Below, piece by piece: positions 1-5,569 of a stretch of 14,179 nt of DNA (positions within the stretch are counted from its first letter, which is position 1; every line of letters starts with the position of its first letter). The DNA comes from CAVALG01 sp963589585 (GTDB lineage Bacteria; Bacillota; Clostridia; Oscillospirales; Acutalibacteraceae), in the NCBI GenBank assembly GCA_963589585.1, contig CAVALG010000147.1:1-14179 (forward strand), in the 5' to 3' direction. The notes below the pieces were generated by a model that saw only the letters and a list, made by a program, of their open reading frames with translations, was not told the origin of the DNA and made no database searches. Both the position numbers and the translations under genes were made by a program.

Positions 1-53
1 AAAGCCGAATATCACTGCGTAGCAATATCACTCGCCGCAAGGCGAATATAACT
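1..53. repeat. Array of mini-hairpins separated by an aatatcact spacer (cut by window edge)
   Basis: The spacer aatatcact occurs at 8-16 and 24-32, and as the one-mismatch copy aatataact at 45-53. Between the copies are tiny inverted repeats: TGC-GTA-GCA at 16-24 and CGCC-GCAA-GGCG at 33-44, the latter with a GNRA-type tetraloop. The first bases (aaagccg) look like the 3' arm of another hairpin whose 5' arm lies outside the window. From memory, similar tracts occur at 3' ends of transcripts in many Clostridia; I cannot confirm this here. No reading frame is convincing. The array ends directly at the terminator hairpin that begins at 54. Confidence 0.65.
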
Positions 54-88
54 GAAAAAAGCAACTGCTAAGAGCAATTGCTTTTTTC
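54..88 (-). terminator. Rho-independent terminator of the tRNA-fMet gene, usable from both sides
   Basis: Bases 61-69 (gcaactgct) pair with 73-81 (agcaattgc) across a three-base loop, giving nine pairs including one G-U. Six Ts follow on the plus strand (82-87) and six As precede (55-60), so the element has a U-tract in either direction. It lies two bases beyond the encoded CCA end of the minus-strand tRNA. It could also end a plus-strand transcript arriving from left of the window through the mini-hairpin array. Confidence 0.88.
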
Positions 89-89
89 A

Positions 90-166
<77 letters not shown>

Positions 167-193
167 ATGTGGAACATTTCTTAATGCTTATGT

Positions 194-222
194 ATTATAC
201 AATACTTTAACATAAAATGCAA
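194..222 (-). promoter_or_regulatory. Sigma-A-type promoter for tRNA-fMet
   Basis: On the minus strand TTGCAT (217-222) is followed by a 17-base spacer and a perfect TATAAT (194-199). Transcription would begin near 187, leaving a leader of about 20 bases before the mature tRNA 5' end at 166. Spacing and both boxes are near consensus, as expected for a stable-RNA gene. Confidence 0.85.
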
Positions 223-362
223 CCCCTTTTTTAAAGAAAATGCAAATTTATTTAAAATGCTCCGTTGTCGGCAGATTCAGAGTCTGAAAACGGCGGGGAA
301 CAACGCAGTTTTACGCCGCAATTTATAATCATTTTATTTTTTGCGGTTTTTTAAAAAAGGTG
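223..362. other. Non-coding gap between tRNA-fMet and gltX promoters; structured and AT-rich
   Basis: No supported protein gene lies here. The segment contains a promoter-like pair TTTAAA (230-235), 17 bases, TAAAAT (253-258). After it come an inverted repeat cgttgt/acaacg (263-268 with 300-305) enclosing a six-pair hairpin (272-286), and a terminator-like hairpin (316-352). Together they could mark a small RNA of roughly 90 nt or an attenuated leader for gltX. In AT-rich sequence the promoter match alone could be chance. Confidence 0.35.
316..352 (+). terminator. Terminator-like hairpin upstream of gltX
   Basis: ccgcaa (316-321) pairs with ttgcgg (341-346). Inside it AUAA (325-328) can pair with UUAU (334-337) across a symmetric U-rich internal loop. 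Six Ts follow at 347-352. The hairpin is weaker than the one at 7012-7052. No plus-strand gene precedes it in the window, so it would have to end a short non-coding transcript, act as an attenuator, or be a relic. Confidence 0.4.
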
Positions 363-391
363 TTTAAAATGTCTACAAAATCTGTTATAAT
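363..391 (+). promoter_or_regulatory. Extended -10 promoter for gltX-glnS
   Basis: TTTAAA (363-368) is followed by a 17-base spacer and a perfect TATAAT (386-391) carrying an upstream TGn extension (383-385). Transcription would start near 398, giving a leader of about 115 bases before the gltX start. It is the best plus-strand promoter in the gap and lies downstream of the terminator-like hairpin. Confidence 0.65.
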
Positions 392-501
392 AATCTCTAT
401 AACATAATTTTATACGGCAAAGCGCACGGAAAAATATGCCGTTTGCCAAAAAAATTTACGCATCGTTTGGCTTTGCTTGCTTAATTTATAAAATTCGGTT
501 T

Positions 502-506
502 GGAGG
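502..506 (+). promoter_or_regulatory. Ribosome binding site that fixes the gltX start
   Basis: GGAGG lies six bases before the ATG at 513. A further ATG at 507 directly abuts GGAGG and leaves no spacing for the ribosome, so the ATG at 513 is preferred. Confidence 0.8.
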
Positions 507-512
507 ATGGTT

Positions 513-2177
513 ATGGATAAAAACAAAATGATGGCGGAATTGATTTTAGGCGATGTTGATAAAACGCCCGATTATTACGAAAAACTATATCCGTCAAGAA
601 ATCTGCCCGAGGGCGCGGCGGTTACGCGCGTTGCTCCAAGCCCTACGGGTTATTTGCATATCGGCACGCTGTTTGCGGCGCTTGTCAACCGTGTTACGGC
701 AACGGCAACGGGCGGAGTGTTTTACACCCGTATAGAAGATACCGACAAAAAACGCGAAATTGAGGGCGGCATTGACGATATTATAAACGGCGTTAAGGGT
801 TTCGGAATTGAAATTGACGAAGGCTTTATTTCCGGAACCGAGCAAAGGGGCAATTACGGTCCGTACAGGCAAAGCGAGCGCGCCGGGATATACAGAACCT
901 ACGCCAAAAGTCTTGTTGAACAGGGCTTGGCTTATCCATGTTTCTGCACTGCAGAGGAGTTGGAAGCGGTAAGAAAGCAGCAGGAATCGCAAAAAATCAG
1001 AACGGGATATCACGGGCAGTGGGCAAAACACCGTGACATAACCTATGAACAGGCGAAAGAACTGATTGATGAGGGTAAACCGTTTGTTGTAAGATTAAAA
1101 TCACCAGGAAATGAGCAAAATAAAGTATTCTTTAACGACTGCATTAAGGGTAAAATTGAAATGCCCGAAAATGACGAGGATTTTGTTATACTGAAATCGG
1201 ACGGAATACCGACCTACCATTTTGCTCACGCGGTGGATGACCATTTGATGCACACAACCCATGTAATCAGGGGCGATGAATGGATATCATCAACGCCAAA
1301 ACACCTCCAACTTTTCAAATTGCTCGGCTTTAAACCGCCGAAATATGCGCATGTTGCGCCTATAATGAAACTTGACGGCGGCTCAAAACGCAAAATATCC
1401 AAAAGAAAAGACCCCGAGGCGGCTGTTCATTTCTTTGCCGAACAGGGTTTCCCTGCGGAAAGCGTTACGGAATATCTTATGACTATAGGCAATTCCGATT
1501 TTGAGGATTGGCGCAGGGCAAACAAGGACGAAAGTTACAAGAAATTCAAATTCCATTTGAAAAAAATGAGTGTATCGGGTGCGCTTTTTGATATTGACAA
1601 ACTTTGTGATGTTTCAAAAAATGTTGTATGCCGAATGAATTCCGATGAAGTTCTTAGCAGGATTCTTACCTGGGCAAAAGAGTATGATACCGAGTTCTAC
1701 GCTCTGCTTGACCGCGACCGTGAATATGCAAAGCGCATTTTTGCTATTGACCGCGACTGTCCCAAACCCAGAAAAGATATATATAAATGGGAAATGGCTA
1801 AGGAATACTGCGCGTATTTTTATGACGAATTGTTTGAACCGCATTATGACCTGCCCGAAAAGGTTGACGGTGAGCATGCTGTTAAAATTTTAGGTGAGTA
1901 CGCAAAAATATACGACCCGAATGACGATAACAGCGAGTGGTTTGCAAAAATCAAGCAGGTTTGTCCGCTTGCAGGGTTTGCGGCCGACACAAAAGAGTAC
2001 AAGGCTGACCCCGATAAGTTTAACGGCAGCCCTGCCGATGCTTCAACCGTTATAAGAATGGCAATCACGGGGCGCAAAAACACGCCCAATCTTTGTGAAA
2101 TTATGGCTTGCATAGGGCGTGAGCGCTGTGCTGAAAGAATAAATAATATGATAGAATTTTTAAAAAGGGGGAAATAA
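513..2177 (+). CDS. gltX: Glutamyl-tRNA synthetase (GluRS), long N-terminal form
   Basis: This class Ic aminoacyl-tRNA synthetase attaches glutamate to its tRNA in the cytoplasm, using ATP. The 554-residue protein has the catalytic Rossmann-fold signatures: APSPTG followed by LHIG at residues 41-51 (HIGH motif, here HIGT), the RIEDTD substrate loop at 73-78, and KISKR at 294-298 (KMSKS motif). A CFC pair at 143-145 marks the region that binds zinc in some GluRS, but I see no second cysteine pair. The rest is the helical anticodon-binding part. About 40 residues precede the APSPTG motif, where ordinary GluRS has only a few. I recall similar extensions in Clostridia, so this looks like a lineage form rather than a wrong start. 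The stop is two bases before the glnS start, implying co-transcription. Whether the enzyme also charges tRNA-Gln cannot be read from sequence, but the neighbouring glnS makes that unnecessary. Confidence 0.93.
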   Translation: MDKNKMMAELILGDVDKTPDYYEKLYPSRNLPEGAAVTRVAPSPTGYLHIGTLFAALVNRVTATATGGVFYTRIEDTDKKREIEGGIDDIINGVKGFGIEIDEGFISGTEQRGNYGPYRQSERAGIYRTYAKSLVEQGLAYPCFCTAEELEAVRKQQESQKIRTGYHGQWAKHRDITYEQAKELIDEGKPFVVRLKSPGNEQNKVFFNDCIKGKIEMPENDEDFVILKSDGIPTYHFAHAVDDHLMHTTHVIRGDEWISSTPKHLQLFKLLGFKPPKYAHVAPIMKLDGGSKRKISKRKDPEAAVHFFAEQGFPAESVTEYLMTIGNSDFEDWRRANKDESYKKFKFHLKKMSVSGALFDIDKLCDVSKNVVCRMNSDEVLSRILTWAKEYDTEFYALLDRDREYAKRIFAIDRDCPKPRKDIYKWEMAKEYCAYFYDELFEPHYDLPEKVDGEHAVKILGEYAKIYDPNDDNSEWFAKIKQVCPLAGFAADTKEYKADPDKFNGSPADASTVIRMAITGRKNTPNLCEIMACIGRERCAERINNMIEFLKRGK

Positions 2178-2179
2178 AA

Positions 2180-3859
2180 ATGGACGAAATTAAAGAAATG
2201 TCAACACCGTCTAATTTTATTGTTGACTTTATTGATGAAGACCTTAAAGACGGAGTGTACGATAAAGTACAGACCCGTTTTCCGCCCGAACCTAACGGCT
2301 ATTTGCACATAGGCCACGCAAAGGCTATATCCATTGATTTCGGGATTGCCGAAAGGTACGGCGGAAAGTGCAACCTGCGTTTTGACGATACCAACCCCAC
2401 AAAAGAAGATGTTGAGTATGTTGACGCAATTAAGGAAGACATAGAATGGCTTGGTTATCATTGGGACAATATTTATTACGCTTCCGATTACTTTGACTAT
2501 ATTTATGAATGTGCGCTTAAACTTATTGACAAAGGGCTTGCCTATGTTGATGAGATGAGCGCAGACAAGATAAGGGAATACCGCGGGACTCTTACCGAAC
2601 CGGGTAAAAACAGCCCGTACCGCGACAGACCTATAGAAGAATCACGCGGTTTGTTCAAAAGAATGACCGACGGTGAGTTTGATAACGGAACGCTGGTTTT
2701 AAGGGCTAAAATAGATATGGCGTCGCCCAATATGAATATGCGCGACCCGATAATTTACCGTGTTATGAAAGCCCATCATCACAGGACAGGGGATAAGTGG
2801 TGCGTTTACCCTATGTATGATTTCGCGCACCCATTGTCGGATGCTAAAGAGGGTGTTACCCACTCGCTTTGTTCGCTTGAGTTTGAAAATCACAGACCGC
2901 TGTACAATTGGTTTTTAGAAGCGCTTGATATACCCACGCCGCCGAGACAGATTGAATTTGCAAGAATGAATGTTAATTACACATTAACAAGCAAAAGAAA
3001 ATGTCTTAAACTTGTTGCCGATAATTTGGTTGACGGATGGGACGACCCCAGAATGGCAACACTTTGCGGAATGAGAAGACGCGGTTATCCGCCGGCAGCT
3101 ATCAGGGCTTTTTGCGAAAAAATAGGCGTTTCAAAGGCATACAGCGTAATTGATTATGCTCTTATAGAATCCTGCGTAAGAGATGACCTTAACATAAACG
3201 CCGAGCGCTGTATGACGGTGCTTAAGCCGTTAAAGGTTATTATAGATAATTATCCCGAGGGGCAAACAGAGGAACTTGAGGTTGAAATCAACCCCAATAA
3301 ACCCGAACTCGGCAACCGCAAGGTGGAGTTTTCACGCGAGATTTATATCGAACAAGATGACTTTGCGCTTGTTCCGCCGCCTAAATATTTCCGCCTGTGC
3401 CCCGAAAAAGAGGTTCGCCTTAAAGGTGCTTATTTTGTTAAATTCGCATCGGCTGAAACCGATGAAGACGGAAATGTTACCGCAGTTCATGTAAACTATG
3501 ACCCTGCCTCCAAAGGCGGCAACTCGCCCGACGGAAGAAAGGTTAAGGGTACAATACATTGGGTATCAGCCCACAGTTGCGTTGACGCTACGGTTAATCT
3601 TTATGACCGCCTGTTTAATGTTCCCAACCCGTCGGATGAAGAGGGTGTTGAAAGTTATCAGGACAATCTTAACCCGGAATCGCTTACTGTTCTTAAGGGC
3701 TGCAAATGCGAGGAGTTTATGAAGAATGCAAAGCCAGGCGACACATTCCAATTTATGCGTCAGGGATATTTCTGTGTTGATAAATATTCCACTGCGGATA
3801 ATATAATTTTTAACCGCACCGTTGCGCTTAAAGATTCATTTACCCCGAAAAAGAAATAA
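2180..3859 (+). CDS. glnS: Glutaminyl-tRNA synthetase (GlnRS)
   Basis: This class Ic synthetase couples glutamine directly to tRNA-Gln in the cytoplasm. At 559 residues it matches the usual length of about 550. Visible signatures are PPEPNGYLHIGHAK at 35-48 with an intact HIGH, FDDTNP at 68-73, and LTSKRK at 269-274 (the MSKRK loop with Thr for Met). These are followed by the GWDDPRM segment at 286-292, which is very characteristic of GlnRS rather than GluRS. The C-terminal part (about 330-559) is the two-barrel anticodon-binding region. No appended YqeY domain is present. The start has AAGGGGG about eight bases upstream, overlapping the end of gltX. Many Firmicutes lack GlnRS and instead amidate Glu-tRNA-Gln with GatCAB, so its presence next to gltX is notable. 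The family is ultimately of eukaryotic origin and spread among bacteria by transfer; that is literature knowledge, not visible here. Confidence 0.95.
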   Translation: MDEIKEMSTPSNFIVDFIDEDLKDGVYDKVQTRFPPEPNGYLHIGHAKAISIDFGIAERYGGKCNLRFDDTNPTKEDVEYVDAIKEDIEWLGYHWDNIYYASDYFDYIYECALKLIDKGLAYVDEMSADKIREYRGTLTEPGKNSPYRDRPIEESRGLFKRMTDGEFDNGTLVLRAKIDMASPNMNMRDPIIYRVMKAHHHRTGDKWCVYPMYDFAHPLSDAKEGVTHSLCSLEFENHRPLYNWFLEALDIPTPPRQIEFARMNVNYTLTSKRKCLKLVADNLVDGWDDPRMATLCGMRRRGYPPAAIRAFCEKIGVSKAYSVIDYALIESCVRDDLNINAERCMTVLKPLKVIIDNYPEGQTEELEVEINPNKPELGNRKVEFSREIYIEQDDFALVPPPKYFRLCPEKEVRLKGAYFVKFASAETDEDGNVTAVHVNYDPASKGGNSPDGRKVKGTIHWVSAHSCVDATVNLYDRLFNVPNPSDEEGVESYQDNLNPESLTVLKGCKCEEFMKNAKPGDTFQFMRQGYFCVDKYSTADNIIFNRTVALKDSFTPKKK

Positions 3860-3870
3860 AGGGAACCGTT

Positions 3871-4623
3871 ATGAATGTATGTGATGTATATAATTTTATA
3901 AATGAATTTGCGCCCTTTAAAACAGCGGCAGGGTTTGATAACGCAGGCTTTCTAATCGGTGACAAAAGCGCCGAAGTTACCGGAATTACGGTAGCGCTTG
4001 ACTGTTACGCTGGAGTGATAGATGAAGCGGTTAAATACGGCTGCAATCTTATAGTTACCCATCACCCCGTAATATTTGACCCACTTAAAAAAATTACCGC
4101 CGACAGCAGGGTTTACAAACTGATAAAAAACGGAATATCCGTCATATCGGCGCATACCAATCTTGATGCGGCAAACGGAGGAGTTAATGACTGCCTTGCA
4201 AAGAAAATCGGACTTTTTAATGTAACAGGTGCCGGCGAAACGCAGGACGGCGTGTTTGAGTACCGAATAGGCGAAATAAACGCAATGCCTGCCGATGATT
4301 TTGCCGCGCACCTTGCAAAAGTTTTGGGTGTTCGGGTAAAATACTGCGGTGGAAAGGGCGATATATCAAAGGTTGCAATTTGCGGCGGTTCGGGCGGCTC
4401 ATTGCTTTGTGAGGCTGCCGCTTTGGGCGCAGACGCGCTTGTAACTGCCGATTGTAAACATTCCGCTTTTGTAGATGCGGATGAATCGGGAACGGCACTG
4501 TTTGACTGCGGTCACTTTAACACCGAAGATGTTGTTATAGAACCGCTCGGGAGTATGCTCCGCGAAAAGTTTAAAGATGTTCCTGTATTTACTTCACATT
4601 ACACCAATATAAAATACAGATAG
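3871..4623 (+). CDS. Nif3-like dinuclear metal-centre protein (DUF34 family)
   Basis: This 250-residue protein belongs to the Nif3/YbgI/YqfO family, hexameric rings with two metal ions per subunit. Databases often label it GTP cyclohydrolase 1 type 2 homolog, but its true reaction is unsettled. The metal ligands expected from E. coli YbgI are all visible: the HH of THHP at 64-65, D99 in HTNLDAANGG, H215 in CGHFNTED, and E219. It is the short form, lacking the PII/CutA-like domain inserted in Bacillus YqfO (about 370 residues). The start has an AGGGAA site about five bases upstream and lies 11 bases after glnS, so it is probably the third gene of the gltX-glnS operon. In many Firmicutes this family instead sits beside the tRNA methyltransferase gene trmK, so the pairing with synthetase genes is a looser tRNA-related association. 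Confidence 0.9.
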   Translation: MNVCDVYNFINEFAPFKTAAGFDNAGFLIGDKSAEVTGITVALDCYAGVIDEAVKYGCNLIVTHHPVIFDPLKKITADSRVYKLIKNGISVISAHTNLDAANGGVNDCLAKKIGLFNVTGAGETQDGVFEYRIGEINAMPADDFAAHLAKVLGVRVKYCGGKGDISKVAICGGSGGSLLCEAAALGADALVTADCKHSAFVDADESGTALFDCGHFNTEDVVIEPLGSMLREKFKDVPVFTSHYTNIKYR

Positions 4624-4651
4624 TTACTGTTTTTTTAACATTATTCTCAAC

Positions 4652-4680
4652 TTGCCAGTGTGATACCGCAATGATATCAT
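4652..4680 (+). promoter_or_regulatory. Sigma-A-type promoter for nfnAB
   Basis: TTGCCA (4652-4657) is separated by 17 bases from TATCAT (4675-4680); each box differs from consensus at one position. Transcription would begin near 4687, 27 bases before the nfnA ATG at 4714. This makes nfnAB an independent unit and argues against translation starting at the upstream ATG at 4681. Confidence 0.75.
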
Positions 4681-4698
4681 ATGATTGAACCTGAATTT

Positions 4699-4704
4699 AA
4701 GGAG
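4699..4704 (+). promoter_or_regulatory. Ribosome binding site that fixes the nfnA start
   Basis: AAGGAG lies nine bases before the ATG at 4714. The other in-frame ATG at 4681 has no comparable site and overlaps the promoter. Confidence 0.85.
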
Positions 4705-4713
4705 ATCGGTAAA

Positions 4714-5568
4714 ATGTACGAAATAGTTGCAAAACGCGAACTTAATCCAACAGTTACAATGATGGATATAAAAGCGCCGTATGTTGCAAAAAAGGCTGAG
4801 GCAGGACAGTTTATAATCCTGCGCGTGGACGAGGAAGGCGAGCGTATTCCGCTTACCGTTGCGGGATACGACCGTGAAAACGGAACGGTAAAAATTATTT
4901 TTCAAATAGTAGGCGCAACTACCGAAAAATTAAATCATAAAAATGCGGGGGACTCATTGCAGGACTTTGTGGGTCCGCTCGGCGTTCCCACTAAACTTGA
5001 CGGGCTTAAAAAGGTATGTATAGTCGGCGGCGGCGTCGGCTGTGCGATTGCCTTGCCCATAGCACAAAAACTTAAGGAGATGGGCGCGTCGGTTACCTCT
5101 GTTATCGGTTTCAGAAATAAGGACCTTTTGATTTTAGAGGACGAATTCAAAGCTGCTTCCGACCGTGTTTTTGTTATGACTGATGACGGTTCATACGGTA
5201 CGCAGGGCAATGTTTGCGTACCCCTTAACGAAATGTTTGCAGGTGGCGAAACTTTTGATGAAGTTATAGCGATTGGACCGTTGATTATGATGAAATTTGT
5301 AACTGAGGCGGTCAGACCTACGGGAATACCCTGCACGGTTTCTATGAACCCGATAATGATAGACGGAACGGGAATGTGCGGCGGCTGCCGTTTAACGCTC
5401 CATAAAGACGGAGAGCATATTACAAAATTTGCTTGTGTTGACGGGCCCGATTTTAACGCTTACGAAGTGGATTTTGATGAGGCAATGTCGCGTTCTGCTA
5501 TGTATAAAGATTTTGAAAGACACGCCTACGAACAAACCTGTAATTTGTTTAGGAAAGGGGAAAGATAA
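4714..5568 (+). CDS. nfnA: NADH-dependent reduced ferredoxin:NADP+ oxidoreductase, small subunit NfnA
   Basis: NfnA is the FAD and [2Fe-2S] subunit of the cytoplasmic electron-bifurcating Nfn complex. The complex oxidises reduced ferredoxin and NADH to make NADPH, and also runs in reverse. The 284-residue protein has a ferredoxin-reductase-like FAD domain with RIPLTVA at 44-50. A nucleotide-binding fold follows, with the glycine-rich VCIVGGGVGCA at 101-111. The C-terminal cluster-binding loop holds C222, C225 and C241, plus a nearby aspartate at 217. An Asp/three-Cys [2Fe-2S] site is known in this family, so D217 is the candidate fourth ligand. The closest alternatives are SudB (sulfide dehydrogenase) and dihydroorotate dehydrogenase electron-transfer subunits. 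The partner nfnB begins two bases after the stop, with the short spacing typical of translational coupling, and this settles the assignment to Nfn or the near-identical Sud type. Confidence 0.9.
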   Translation: MYEIVAKRELNPTVTMMDIKAPYVAKKAEAGQFIILRVDEEGERIPLTVAGYDRENGTVKIIFQIVGATTEKLNHKNAGDSLQDFVGPLGVPTKLDGLKKVCIVGGGVGCAIALPIAQKLKEMGASVTSVIGFRNKDLLILEDEFKAASDRVFVMTDDGSYGTQGNVCVPLNEMFAGGETFDEVIAIGPLIMMKFVTEAVRPTGIPCTVSMNPIMIDGTGMCGGCRLTLHKDGEHITKFACVDGPDFNAYEVDFDEAMSRSAMYKDFERHAYEQTCNLFRKGER

Positions 5569-5569
5569 A

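Noticed and set aside
1..53. CRISPR-like regular repeat-spacer pattern
   Set aside because: The repeat unit is only nine bases, the intervening segments are 7-12 bases and self-complementary, and no cas genes are present. It is a mini-hairpin array, not CRISPR.
223..360. T-box leader controlling gltX
   Set aside because: I find no T-box antiterminator consensus (AGGGTGGNACCGCG) or specifier-loop layout; the folded segment is unexplained but not a recognisable T-box.
594..1031. 145-residue minus-strand reading frame inside gltX
   Set aside because: It is antisense to the conserved GluRS catalytic domain, has no promoter or ribosome site, and its composition resembles no protein family I know.
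4616..4637. Terminator after the Nif3-like gene
   Set aside because: ACAG (4616-4619) and CTGT (4627-4630) with a T-run form only a four-pair stem across an AT-rich loop overlapping the stop codon; too weak to call.
4681..4713. Upstream start for nfnA at ATG 4681
   Set aside because: It has no ribosome binding site and lies between the promoter -10 box and the expected transcription start; the ATG at 4714 has AAGGAG.
5429..5569. N-terminal extension of nfnB into nfnA
   Set aside because: The frame happens to be open inside nfnA, but the product there is unlike the family and the ATG at 5570 has its own ribosome binding site.
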